Below the pieces are notes generated by a model that worked only from the letters and a program-made list of their open reading frames with translations, had not been told where the DNA came from and did no database searches. Below are positions 16,088 through 24,244 of a DNA stretch of 64,000 bases, piece by piece; the first letter of the stretch is position 1; each line of letters begins with the position of its first letter. The DNA comes from CBFHND01 sp965657085 (GTDB lineage: Bacteria; Pseudomonadota; Alphaproteobacteria; Rhodobacterales; Rhodobacteraceae), in assembly GCA_965657085.1 (NCBI GenBank), contig CBFHND010000015.1, forward strand, positions 1 through 64,000, in the 5' to 3' direction. The position numbers and the translations under genes were made by a program.

Positions 16088-17181
16088 CAGGCGTCTCCCT
16101 TCCGCAGGGCAAGGAAGATGCGTTCGAGCGGCATCCGCACCATGTTGTCGAGCGCGCCCGTGAAGAGGATGACCAGCGCCTGAATGACCACGATCAACTC
16201 GCGCGGGATTTTCGTCCAGAGCGCCAGTTCGGCGCCGCCCTGGTAGAGGAAGCCGAAAAGGATCGCGGCAAGGAAGACGCCGAAGGGGTGGCTGCGCCCC
16301 ATCAGGGCCACGGCGATGCCGATGAAGCCCGCGCCCTCAACCGCGTTCAGCACCAGCCGTTCAGCCTCGCCCATCACGTTGTTGATGGCCATGAGACCCG
16401 CCAGCCCCCCCGAGATCAGCATGGCGATCATGGTGATCTTGACGGGGCTGATCCCTGCATATTTCGCGGCACTTTCGGAATGGCCATAGGCGCGGATTTC
16501 ATAGCCGAGCCGTGTGCGCCAGATCAGCAGCCAGACCAGCACGCAGGCGGCCACGGCCACCAGCAGGGTGACATTGGCCGGTGCGGCCTTGGAAAAGCTG
16601 ATGCCAAAGGGCGCGAGGATGTCGTGCAGGGTGGGCAGGTGCACCGCTTCGGGAAAGCGGGCGGTGGCGGGGTCCATGCTGCCCTTGGGGCGCAGGACGT
16701 TGACCAGCAGGTAGTTCAGCACAGCCGCGGCGATGAAGTTGAACATGATGGTGGTGATGACGATGTGGCTGCCGCGTTTGGCTTGCAGGTAGGCGGGGAT
16801 CGCGGCCCATGCGGCCCCGAAGAGCCCGGCCATGACCGTGGCACCCAGCAAGGCGATGGTCCAGTGCGGCCAGGGGATGAAAAGGCAGGCCAGTGCCACA
16901 CCGAGGCCCCCCAGCATCGCCTGACCTTCGCCGCCGATATTGAAGAGCCGCGCGTGGAAGGCCACGGCCACGGCGAGGCCGGTGAACATGAAGTTCGTGG
17001 CATAATAAAGCGTGTAGCCCCAGCCATAGGTCGACCCCAGCGCGCCTTGAACCATCAGCTTGACCGCCGCGACCGGGTCTTCGCCGATGGCCAGGATCAC
17101 CAGCGCCGACAGGATGGCCGCCAGCAACAGGGAAATGAGCGGCACGAGGATGACCTCGGCCCATTTGGGCATCACGTCCAT
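16087..17181 (-). CDS. nucleoside ABC transporter permease (first)
   Basis: A 364-residue permease, partner of the next gene in a nucleoside (BMP-type) importer. It is rich in membrane helices and carries FNIGGEGQAMLGG near residue 85 and the coupling loop IRAYGHSESAAKYAGIS. Length matches the longer of the two permeases in this family. The start ATG at 17181 is preceded by a purine-rich site. The ATPase gene lies 106 bases upstream across a hairpin-rich gap. Confidence 0.88.
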   Translation of the reverse strand: MDVMPKWAEVILVPLISLLLAAILSALVILAIGEDPVAAVKLMVQGALGSTYGWGYTLYYATNFMFTGLAVAVAFHARLFNIGGEGQAMLGGLGVALACLFIPWPHWTIALLGATVMAGLFGAAWAAIPAYLQAKRGSHIVITTIMFNFIAAAVLNYLLVNVLRPKGSMDPATARFPEAVHLPTLHDILAPFGISFSKAAPANVTLLVAVAACVLVWLLIWRTRLGYEIRAYGHSESAAKYAGISPVKITMIAMLISGGLAGLMAINNVMGEAERLVLNAVEGAGFIGIAVALMGRSHPFGVFLAAILFGFLYQGGAELALWTKIPRELIVVIQALVILFTGALDNMVRMPLERIFLALRKGDA

Positions 17182-17229
17182 GCGCTTGCTCCGTTATCTG
17201 AAGGGGTGCTGCGCACACGCGATTTTTCA

Positions 17230-17287
17230 GGGGGCGTTGCCCCCGCGCTGCGCGCTCCCCCAAGGTATTTGATGCGAAAGGAAGAGA
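17230..17287. repeat. GC-rich intergenic hairpin element ending AAGGTATTTGATGCGAAAGG
   Basis: Between the ATPase and permease genes, GGGGGC (17230-17235) pairs with GCCCCC (17239-17244), then comes a GCGCTGCGCGC stretch and CCCCCAAGGTATTTGATGCG. Strings of this shape, a GC palindrome followed by a GGTATTTG-like tail, recur between genes in Rhodobacteraceae chromosomes. I see only one copy in this window, so the repeat call rests on prior knowledge. Confidence 0.4.
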
Positions 17288-18814
17288 TCATGTGTCGGCC
17301 CCGACACCGGCCATCAGCAGGCCGAGTTCCTTTTCGTCGGTCTGGTCGGGCAGGCGTTCGCCCATGATGTGGCCGTCGAACATCACCGCGACGCGGTCGG
17401 CGAGGCTGAGAATTTCCTCAAGCTCGACCGACACCAGCAGGATCGCCTTGCCCCGATCGCGCAGGGCCACGATTTGCTGGTGGATGAATTCGATGGCCCC
17501 GATGTCGACGCCGCGGGTGGGTTGACCGACCAGAAGCAGGTCGGGGTTGCGTTCGATCTCGCGGGCCAGCACGATCTTTTGCTGGTTGCCGCCCGAGAAG
17601 TTCTTGGCCGCGAGGCGCGGGTTCGGGGGGCGCACGTCGAAGCGGTTCATCTTGGCTTCGGTGTCGGCGCGGATGGCGGCGTTGTTCATCAACAGGCCCG
17701 CGCGGTATTCGGGATCGTGGTGGTAGCCGAAGGCGGTGTTTTCCCAGGCCATGTAGTCCATGATCAGGCCTTCGCGCTGGCGGTCCTCGGGCACATGCGC
17801 GATGCCACGTGCGCGGCGCGATTTGCCGTCAGAGGCGGTGCCGCTGAGGTCGATGGGCGTGCCATTGAGGGTGATGGTGCCGGTGCCGGTGGCATAGCCG
17901 CCCAGCACTTCGAGCAGTTCGGACTGGCCGTTGCCCGCAACCCCGGCGATGCCCAGAATTTCGCCTGCGCGCACTTGCAGGTTGATCCCCTTGAGGCGTT
18001 CGACGCCCTTTTCATCGACCACGTGCAGGTTCTGGATGTCGAGGACCAGATCGCCCGGCGTCGCGGGCACCTTGTCCACACGCAAGAGCACCTTGCGCCC
18101 CACCATCAGTTCCGCGAGTTCCTCGGGCGAGGTGTCGGCGGTTTTCACGGTGGCGGTCATTTCGCCCCGGCGCATCACGCTGACCGTGTCGGTGATGTCC
18201 ATGATTTCGCGCAGCTTGTGGGTGATCAGGATGATCGTCTTGCCCTCGTCGCGCAAGCGGTCGAGGATGCGAAAGAGCTGATCAGCCTCGGCGGGGGTCA
18301 GCACGCCCGTGGGTTCATCGAGGATCAGGATATCGGCCTGCCGGTAGAGCGCCTTGAGGATTTCCACGCGCTGCTGCATGCCCACGCCGATCTCTTCTAT
18401 GCGGGCGTCGGGGTTCACGTTCAGTTCGTATTCGGCGGCCAGTTCGACCAGCGTTTTGCGCGCCTTTGTCAGAGACCCTTTGAGCGACCAGCCGTCTTCG
18501 GCGCCCAGCACGATGTTTTCCAGAACGGTGAAGTTCTCCACCAGCTTGAAGTGCTGGAAGACCATACCGATGCCTGCGGCAATCGCGGCCTGGCTGTCAG
18601 GGATGTTGGTGCGCTGTCCGCCGATGAAAATCTCGCCGCTGTCGGCGGTGTAGAACCCGTAAAGGATGCTCATCAACGTGGACTTGCCCGCGCCGTTTTC
18701 GCCGATGATGCCATGGATGGTGCCGGGCATCACGCGGATCGAAATGTCCTTGTTGGCTTGAACCGGGCCAAAGGCCTTCGAGATACCTTTGAGTTCGATC
18801 GCTGGGGCCGTCAT
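17288..18814 (-). CDS. nucleoside ABC transporter ATP-binding protein
   Basis: A 508-residue double ATPase that powers the BMP-type importer. The first cassette has GENGAGKST near 36-44, the signature GVGMQQRVEI and LDEPTGVLTPAE; the second has GVAGNGQSELLE near 288, FSGGNQQKIVLARE and VGQPTRGVDIG. The second Walker A is degenerate, as is usual in this subfamily, so only one site may hydrolyse ATP well. A stable hairpin separates it from the upstream binding-protein gene. Confidence 0.9.
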   Translation of the reverse strand: MTAPAIELKGISKAFGPVQANKDISIRVMPGTIHGIIGENGAGKSTLMSILYGFYTADSGEIFIGGQRTNIPDSQAAIAAGIGMVFQHFKLVENFTVLENIVLGAEDGWSLKGSLTKARKTLVELAAEYELNVNPDARIEEIGVGMQQRVEILKALYRQADILILDEPTGVLTPAEADQLFRILDRLRDEGKTIILITHKLREIMDITDTVSVMRRGEMTATVKTADTSPEELAELMVGRKVLLRVDKVPATPGDLVLDIQNLHVVDEKGVERLKGINLQVRAGEILGIAGVAGNGQSELLEVLGGYATGTGTITLNGTPIDLSGTASDGKSRRARGIAHVPEDRQREGLIMDYMAWENTAFGYHHDPEYRAGLLMNNAAIRADTEAKMNRFDVRPPNPRLAAKNFSGGNQQKIVLAREIERNPDLLLVGQPTRGVDIGAIEFIHQQIVALRDRGKAILLVSVELEEILSLADRVAVMFDGHIMGERLPDQTDEKELGLLMAGVGADT

Positions 18815-18841
18815 CTGCGGGGCTTTCTTCGTTTACCAAAT

Positions 18842-18869
18842 GGGCCGCCCGGTTTGCACCGCGCGGCCC
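18842..18869. promoter_or_regulatory. intercistronic stem-loop after the binding-protein gene
   Basis: GGGCCGC (18842-18848) and GCGGCCC (18863-18869) form a perfect 7-bp stem. On the minus strand it lies between the binding-protein stop and the ATPase start. There is no T-run, so it is more likely an mRNA-stabilising or partial attenuating hairpin, which would raise the level of the binding protein over the membrane components. Confidence 0.5.
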
Positions 18870-18892
18870 GATGTTTCAGTGCCAAGGCAGGA

Positions 18893-19897
18893 TCAGAAGT
18901 CCAGAACCGGGCAGCTGTCGTTGGTGTAGTAGGCCACGACTTCCAGATCACCATCGATGATCTTCTGACGCGCTTCGTCCACGGCCGCCTTCATTTCGGC
19001 CGAAACCAGACCGGCATTGTGTTCGTCCAGCGCATAGCCAACGCCTTCCTCGGCCAGCCCCAGCGTGGTGAAGCCACCGGTTTCCATGTCAGCGCCCGCT
19101 TTCATGGAGTCGTAGACCGCCACGTCGACGCGCTTGAGCATCGAGGTCAGGACTTTGCCGGAGTGCAGGTAGTTCTGGTTGCTGTCCACGCCGATCGACA
19201 GGATGCCTTCGTCGGCCGCGGTCTGCAGAACGCCCACGCCGGTGCCGCCAGCCGCGGCATAGACCACGTCAGCGCCCTGGCTTATCTGTGCCTTGGTCAA
19301 CTCGGAGCCTTTCACCGGGTCATTCCAGGCCGAAGGTGTCGTGCCTGTCATGTTGGCGATGATCGTGGCGTCGGGGTTCACGGCCTTCACGCCCTGGGCA
19401 AAGCCGCAGCCAAAGTGACGGATGAGGGGGATGTCCATGCCACCGATGAAGCCAACCGTGCCGGATTTCGAGGCCATCGCCGCCATCATGCCAACAAGGT
19501 AGGAGCCTTGGTGCTCTTGGAAGCCGATCAGCTGCACGTTCGCAGGCACTTCGGGCATCCAGCCGTCGATGTTGACGAACTTGGTGTCCGGATAGTCGGG
19601 GGCAACCGCACCGACCGGATCAGCAAAAGCGAAGCCCGTCGTGATCACGGGGTTGGCGCCCGCTTCGGCAAAGCGGCGCAGGGCCTGCTCGCGCTGGGCT
19701 TCGGATTGCAGTTCGATCTCGCGGAAGGTGCCGCCGGTTTCCTCGGCCCAACGCTGCGCACCGTTGAAGGCGGCTTCGTTGAAGGATTTGTCGAATTTGC
19801 CACCCAGATCAAAGATCAGGGCAGGTTCGGCCAGAGCAGCACCCGCCGACAGGGCAAGCGACGCGGCCGCGCCCAGGAATTTCTGCATGAGGGTCAT
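18893..19897 (-). CDS. BMP-family nucleoside-binding lipoprotein/periplasmic protein
   Basis: A 334-residue periplasmic binding protein of the Bmp/Med family that delivers nucleosides to the importer encoded downstream. Residues 1-24 form a signal peptide ending ALA-EP. Family motifs are FDLGGKFDKSFNEAAFNG near 27-44, GFAFADPVG, DVVYAAAGGTGVGVL and IGVDSNQNYL. No lipobox Cys is seen, so it is likely soluble. The start at 19897 is supported by GGGAG upstream and by the signal peptide beginning there; a longer reading adds non-signal sequence. Confidence 0.9.
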   Translation of the reverse strand: MTLMQKFLGAAASLALSAGAALAEPALIFDLGGKFDKSFNEAAFNGAQRWAEETGGTFREIELQSEAQREQALRRFAEAGANPVITTGFAFADPVGAVAPDYPDTKFVNIDGWMPEVPANVQLIGFQEHQGSYLVGMMAAMASKSGTVGFIGGMDIPLIRHFGCGFAQGVKAVNPDATIIANMTGTTPSAWNDPVKGSELTKAQISQGADVVYAAAGGTGVGVLQTAADEGILSIGVDSNQNYLHSGKVLTSMLKRVDVAVYDSMKAGADMETGGFTTLGLAEEGVGYALDEHNAGLVSAEMKAAVDEARQKIIDGDLEVVAYYTNDSCPVLDF

Positions 19898-20043
19898 ATG
19901 GTGTCTCCCAGTTATGGTGTTTGGGGCCGCGTTTTGATGACGGAAGTGGCCCATCGCCCGGCAGACCCGGGCAGATCGTGTGATCAAGGCATATTAAGGA
20001 CGGTATAAGGGACAGGGGTCAACCGATTCTCGGCAAATTCCCG

Positions 20044-20077
20044 GGGCAGTGAGGCCTCTGCCCTCAGGTCACTGCCC
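20044..20077. terminator. hairpin at the 3' end of rimI
   Basis: GGGCAGTGA (20044-20052) and TCACTGCCC (20069-20077) make a perfect 9-bp inverted repeat that spans the rimI stop codon. There is no T-run on either strand, so it may be a weak terminator or a transcript-stabilising hairpin between rimI and the divergent gap before the nucleoside operon. Confidence 0.4.
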
Positions 20078-20486
20078 GCTGCATAATCACCGCATCCTGT
20101 CGGGGGCCATCCTTGCGTTTGTAATAGGCTTTGCGGCGGCCAATGGTGTCGAAACCCAGTCGCGCATAGAGCGCAATGGCGGCCGAATTGTCCGCTGCAA
20201 CGTCCAGAAAGACCCGGTCGATGCCACGGGCTTTGCACGCACCGAATACGTCCTGCATCAGCGCGGCTGCAACCCCTTGGCGCCGCATATCGGGGGCCAC
20301 GCAGATCGTCAGGATTTCGGCTTCGGGCGGGATGGATTGCAGCAGGGCAAAGCCCCGTTGGGTTGCATCAACGAAGGCCAGTGTCGTGGGTGCATTCACA
20401 AGTGCAGCGATTTCGGGCGCGCTCCATGGCCGGTCCGGAAAGCAGCGCGCGTGCAGGGCGGCCAGCGTGTCGGGCACGTTACTCAT
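20064..20486 (-). CDS. rimI: ribosomal-protein-alanine N-acetyltransferase-like GNAT protein
   Basis: A 140-residue GNAT acetyltransferase. The acetyl-CoA motif reads ICVAPDMRRQGVAAALM near 72-88 (the R/Q-x-x-G-x-G/A type), and the C-terminal LDVAADNSAAIALYARLGFDTIGRRKAYY is the RimI-type motif B. Position directly after tsaB, with an 8-base overlap, is the usual tsaB-rimI pairing. The start at 20486 is chosen for that overlap. RimI acetylates the N-terminal alanine of ribosomal protein S18 in E. coli; alphaproteobacterial members may have broader targets. Confidence 0.82.
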   Translation of the reverse strand: MSNVPDTLAALHARCFPDRPWSAPEIAALVNAPTTLAFVDATQRGFALLQSIPPEAEILTICVAPDMRRQGVAAALMQDVFGACKARGIDRVFLDVAADNSAAIALYARLGFDTIGRRKAYYKRKDGPRQDAVIMQRAVT

Positions 20487-21060
20487 CGGCAAGGATGACA
20501 GGAGGGACATCGCGCGCGGGTGCGGCATCAGCAGGGCGCACATAGAGCGGGGCCGGGGGTGGCGCAGGATCGGGATACCGGGCTGCCGCGACACGGGCGA
20601 TGGCCGCCACAAGATCGGATGTGGGGGGCTGCGTCGGATCGGCGCCCCGGGCGGTCGCGGCTTCGGCGGCCATCAGGTCGGGGCCGGTGTCGGTGATCAT
20701 GTAGACGTGGTCGCGCGGGGCCGGAACGACCACCGGTGCCGCATGGCCCAGCAGGTTGGTACGTTGTTCAAAGCCGTTGACACCGTAGGCCTGAATGCCA
20801 AGCCCCAGCGCCAGACCACGTGCGGCAGACACACCAATGCGGATGCCGGTGAAATTACCCGGCCCAACGCCGACGGCCAGCGCATCAAGGTCCGTCCATG
20901 CCAGATCGTGCTTTGCCAATAGCTCTTTGAGCAGGCCCATCAGGCGTTCGGTCTGTCCGCGTGCCATGTCTTCGACTACAACCGCCTGCACCGCGCCATC
21001 GCGCCACAGGGCGGCGGCGCAATAGGGGCCGGACGTGTCAAAGGCCAGCAGGATGCTCAT
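20479..21060 (-). CDS. tsaB: tRNA threonylcarbamoyladenosine biosynthesis protein TsaB
   Basis: A 193-residue member of the ASKHA fold that acts with TsaD and TsaE in making the t6A modification of tRNAs reading ANN codons. The family start LLAFDTSGPYCAAAL and the VGVGPGNFTGIRIGVSAARGLALG motif near 63-85 are clear. It is a little short, with the C-terminal region reduced, as is common in alphaproteobacteria. It overlaps rimI downstream and the GFA-type gene upstream by a few bases, so the three form one transcript. Confidence 0.9.
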   Translation of the reverse strand: MSILLAFDTSGPYCAAALWRDGAVQAVVVEDMARGQTERLMGLLKELLAKHDLAWTDLDALAVGVGPGNFTGIRIGVSAARGLALGLGIQAYGVNGFEQRTNLLGHAAPVVVPAPRDHVYMITDTGPDLMAAEAATARGADPTQPPTSDLVAAIARVAAARYPDPAPPPAPLYVRPADAAPARDVPPVILADE

Positions 21061-21509
21061 GTTTTGGATGCGTTCAGAAGATCCCGGCCGCTTGCTTCAT
21101 TGCGGGGCAGATCGTCGTGGATGTGCAGCCACGGCAGGGCGTTGCCCGCGTGAGAATGGCTTTGCGGTGCGAAATCCGCCGCCTGGTCCAGAATGCCGAT
21201 GGGGACATAGACCTGTCCTGGCAGGTAGTCATAAGTTGCGGCCAGCGCGGACCCACATGCGGGGCAGGCCCAGCGATCCACCCCTGCGGCAAAGGATGCC
21301 TTTTCGGGCCACTGGGGCAGAATATCAAAGCCGTCGGGCGCGAAGGCGGCAAAGGCCGCAACTGGTGCACCGGTCAGGCGGCGACAATCCGAGCAATGGC
21401 AATAGGCGACGGCCAAAGGGGGGGCCGCGGCGCACACGCGGCAGGCCCCGCAATAGCAACGGCCCGTGATGGGATCATCCGGGCCGTAGGTCTTGTTCGC
21501 TTGGGTCAT
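21057..21509 (-). CDS. GFA-family zinc protein (CENP-V/GFA domain)
   Basis: A 150-residue protein with the GFA (glutathione-dependent formaldehyde-activating) zinc fold. Zinc-binding Cys are arranged GRCYCGACRV near 17-26, YCHCSDCRRLTG near 36-47 and WACPACGSAL near 80-89. Despite the family name, most members are not formaldehyde enzymes and the role is unknown. The stop overlaps the tsaB start; only three bases separate the start from the upstream nfu-like stop. Confidence 0.85.
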   Translation of the reverse strand: MTQANKTYGPDDPITGRCYCGACRVCAAAPPLAVAYCHCSDCRRLTGAPVAAFAAFAPDGFDILPQWPEKASFAAGVDRWACPACGSALAATYDYLPGQVYVPIGILDQAADFAPQSHSHAGNALPWLHIHDDLPRNEASGRDLLNASKT

Positions 21510-21512
21510 CTG

Positions 21513-22076
21513 TCAGACGGCGACGGGGCGCACTTCGGTGACTTCGGGGATGTAGTGGCGCAGCAGGTTCTCGATGCCCATTTTCAGGGTCAGCGTCGAG
21601 GACGGGCAGCCCGCGCAGGCCCCTTGCATGTGCAGGTACACCACGCCGCGGTCAAAGCCGTGGAAGGTGATGTCGCCGCCATCCTGTGCCACCGCCGGAC
21701 GCACACGGCTGTCCAGCAGTTCCTTGATCTGGCCCACGACAACCTCGTCTTCGCCGGAGTGCTCTGCATGACCGGAGGCGGGGGTGTGATCCCCGTCCAT
21801 CACGGGCTCGCCCGATTGGAAATGCTCCATGATCGCGCCAAGGATGGCCGGTTTGATGTGGTCCCAGTCCACCGCGTCTTGCTTGGTGACCGTGACGAAA
21901 TCCGTGCCGAAGAACACGCCCGACACGCCCTGCACGCCGAAAATGCGATTGGCCAGCGGCGATTTGCCTGCCGCGTCTGCGGTCGGGAAATCAGCTGTGC
22001 CCATGTCCAGCACGGTTTGACCGGGCAGGAATTTGAGCGTTGCGGGATTCGGTGTGGATTCGGTCTGGATGAACAT
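21513..22076 (-). CDS. Nfu-type iron-sulfur carrier protein
   Basis: A 187-residue iron-sulfur cluster scaffold/carrier. It has the eukaryote-like Nfu N-terminal domain (MFIQTESTPNPATLKFLPG, residues 1-19, through about 90) and the NifU C-terminal domain (about 112-180) with the cluster-binding CAGC in MQGACAGCPSSTLT. It delivers 4Fe-4S clusters to target enzymes; the methylthiotransferase RimO in this window would be one class of client. It heads the short operon that continues with the GFA protein, tsaB and rimI. Confidence 0.9.
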   Translation of the reverse strand: MFIQTESTPNPATLKFLPGQTVLDMGTADFPTADAAGKSPLANRIFGVQGVSGVFFGTDFVTVTKQDAVDWDHIKPAILGAIMEHFQSGEPVMDGDHTPASGHAEHSGEDEVVVGQIKELLDSRVRPAVAQDGGDITFHGFDRGVVYLHMQGACAGCPSSTLTLKMGIENLLRHYIPEVTEVRPVAV

Positions 22077-22118
22077 GCCATGGGCTCCGATGTGTCAGAC
22101 CTCTGATATGCGGACGCC

Positions 22119-22168
22119 AGCGCGCCAAGTCAAGGTTTGGAATGATTCTAAACCTTGACTGGCGCGCT
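22119..22168. terminator. long hairpin between the protease-like and nfu genes
   Basis: AGCGCGCCAAGTCAAGGTTT (22119-22138) is the reverse complement of AAACCTTGACTGGCGCGCT (22150-22168) except for one unpaired base, with an 11-base loop. A stem of about 19 bp is far longer than random. It lies just past the stop of the minus-strand protease-like gene and before nfu. There is no T-run after it, so it may act as a Rho-assisted terminator or RNA-stability element. Confidence 0.55.
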
Positions 22169-22179
22169 CAGCGATGGGG

Positions 22180-23658
22180 TTATTGGCACATCAGCGGCAC
22201 AAGTGCCTTGCCCGGATCGGCCTTGCGCAAGCTTGGGGCGGGCCCACTGCGCTGAAAGGCCACTGCGTTGCGGGTCAGCACGTTGGGCAACTCCTGTGCA
22301 GAGACCAGCACACTGACCTTGCGCAGCGCCTTGATCTGCGCAGCGCTCAGCCCGGGAACATCCAGTGCCCCGATGGCCACGCCGATCACCTTGCCCTGCG
22401 CATCCAGAATGGGTGCGCCGGTGTTGCGTTTGCGCGCGGGCAACGCGGCCACATAGCGCAGCTTGCCCGGACCGCCTGCAAGTTCACCCATCATTTGAAC
22501 TTGTATGTCCGCAGGCGCGCCCGTGGCCCAGCCTTTCTTGCTGACCCCCAGAACGCGCAAATCGGGCGTCTGACGGCCGATGGTCCCGGCGCCCAGCGGC
22601 AGCCAATAGTCGGACCGGCGCGCGCTGGTCAGGATCGCAAGGCCCAGTGCACCGCCGCCGCGCAACCTGCGTGCGGGCGTGCCATCCAACAGCATCAGGC
22701 CCGCGTCCCCGCAGCGGTTTACGATGCTGACAGGCACAACGAAATCAGTGTTGTTGACATAGAACCCGATGCCTGCGCGCTTGCTTTCGCGCGGCTGGTC
22801 CTCTTCATCGGGGCTGTTGTCTTCGTCCGGCAGGTTGCGTTTGAAGATCCAGTCGATCCGGCCCTGATCAATGTCGGTCAATTCGCCCTTGGGCTGTTCG
22901 GCCATGTCTTCGGTGGCGTTGTCTTGCCCGTTCAGGGCCTTCAACGCTGCGCGCAGTTTGCCGCGCCCGAGGCTCAGCTTGGGTTGTTGGCCCAACTGGA
23001 TCGATGCGATCAGAAGACGCGCGGCGTCGCTTGCGGGGGCGGTGAATTCGACGAGAGTCGAAGCCGCACGCCCGTTTACCTGATCGCTGCGCAGGTAGAT
23101 GCTGGTGCGGTCATCCATCAGCTTGCCCGAAGAAACCTGAAAGCTGCCGCGATCAAGGGTGTAGATCGGCGCGCGTTCGTCCGCGCGGTTGCGCATTGTC
23201 GCATGCAGCACCAAAGCGCGCGCGCGGTCCGAGGACATGCTGCGGACACGCAAGGTGCCGTCGGTGTTGCGGTAAACATGCGGTTCGTTGCCCGGTTCGG
23301 CCATAAGGGCAAGCGGCAACAGGAACGTGGCAAGGTCGTCTGGCCCTTTCACCACGCTCCAGTTTTCGTCGCGCAGCCGCTTGACCGTGTCGCGGGTCAG
23401 CTGGGCCACATCGCCCCACGTGGGCGCACCGCGGCCGCCCATCGCACGCGTGGTCGCATTCAATGCGCCCTGGCTGCCATTCCCCCACGCACCGTCAAGA
23501 CGCGCGTCATAGGTGCCCTTCAGGGCCATCCCGGCCTGCAAAAGCCGTTTTTCGCCCGCGTCCAGCACAGATGCATCAAAGGGTTCGTCAAGCTGGCCGG
23601 CCGCGATCGCTGGCTGGACAAACAGAAAGGTGATCAGGATCAGTACAATATGTCGCAT
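22180..23658 (-). CDS. secreted trypsin-fold protein with altered active-site motif
   Basis: A 492-residue exported protein. Residues 1-19 are a signal peptide. An N-terminal segment (about 28-70: LLQAGMALKGTYDARLDGAWGNGS-like) resembles a peptidoglycan-binding repeat. A long middle region (about 85-215) has no clear family. The C-terminal half has a trypsin-like fold with VNNTDFVVPVSIVNRCG, an LAIL strand, and RNTGAPILDAQGKVIGV where an active protease has G-x-S-G-G/A-P. The Ser is replaced by Thr, and the Cys of VNRCGDAG may disulfide-bond with the C-terminal LMCQ. It could be a binding protein rather than a protease. Confidence 0.7.
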   Translation of the reverse strand: MRHIVLILITFLFVQPAIAAGQLDEPFDASVLDAGEKRLLQAGMALKGTYDARLDGAWGNGSQGALNATTRAMGGRGAPTWGDVAQLTRDTVKRLRDENWSVVKGPDDLATFLLPLALMAEPGNEPHVYRNTDGTLRVRSMSSDRARALVLHATMRNRADERAPIYTLDRGSFQVSSGKLMDDRTSIYLRSDQVNGRAASTLVEFTAPASDAARLLIASIQLGQQPKLSLGRGKLRAALKALNGQDNATEDMAEQPKGELTDIDQGRIDWIFKRNLPDEDNSPDEEDQPRESKRAGIGFYVNNTDFVVPVSIVNRCGDAGLMLLDGTPARRLRGGGALGLAILTSARRSDYWLPLGAGTIGRQTPDLRVLGVSKKGWATGAPADIQVQMMGELAGGPGKLRYVAALPARKRNTGAPILDAQGKVIGVAIGALDVPGLSAAQIKALRKVSVLVSAQELPNVLTRNAVAFQRSGPAPSLRKADPGKALVPLMCQ

Positions 23659-23733
23659 GACGTCACGCTAGGTGTAGGCGTGATTCCGCGCAACGGGGAA
23701 GCCTGCATGGCACTTCCCCGTTTTCGAATGTGT

Positions 23734-24189
23734 TCAGGTGATCGCTTCGAGCTTTTCCTTGCTCAGATCACCCGGCACGATGGTGATCGGAATGGGCAGG
23801 CTGCCTGCATTGCGCGACAGTTGCGTGACCAGGGGGCCGGGGCCTTTCTTGTCGGTGCCAGCGCCCAGAACCAGAACGCCGATTTCCGGGTCTTCCATGA
23901 TCTGGGCTATGATTTCGTCAACGGGTTGGCCTTCGCGGATCACCAGTTCGGGATCAATGCCTTGCTTGTCACGCATCCATTTGGCGAAGACTTCGAAATG
24001 CGCGTGGATACGTTCCCGCGATTCCTCGCGCATCACGTTGCCCACGCCAATCCAGTGATTGAATTCGTCCGGGGGAATGACCGACAAGACCTCGACCCCG
24101 CCGCCGGTGTGTGCAGCGCGCATCGCGGCAAAGCGCATGGCATTCAGACATTCGCGGCTGTCATCCAGCACCACAAGGAATTTGCGCAT
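23734..24189 (-). CDS. universal stress protein (UspA family)
   Basis: A 151-residue cytoplasmic UspA-fold protein. The N-terminal strand and loop VVLDDSRECLNAMRFA and the C-terminal motif VLGAGTDKKGPGPLVTQLSRNAGSLPIPITIVPG are visible; the G-2x-G-9x-G-type ATP site is loosely present. A GGAGG site precedes the ATG at 24189, and longer upstream readings are not supported. It probably senses or buffers stress; no partner is evident. It is downstream of the DsbA-like and aminotransferase genes on the same strand with a 55-base gap. Confidence 0.85.
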   Translation of the reverse strand: MRKFLVVLDDSRECLNAMRFAAMRAAHTGGGVEVLSVIPPDEFNHWIGVGNVMREESRERIHAHFEVFAKWMRDKQGIDPELVIREGQPVDEIIAQIMEDPEIGVLVLGAGTDKKGPGPLVTQLSRNAGSLPIPITIVPGDLSKEKLEAIT

Positions 24190-24244
24190 CAGGGTCCTCC
24201 GTTCCAAAGCGCAGCATGGCGCAACCGTGCGGGCGGCGCAACGC

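Noticed and set aside
17369..20008. 879-residue plus-strand frame opposite the nucleoside transporter
   Set aside because: Antisense shadow of the ATPase and binding-protein genes, with no family features.
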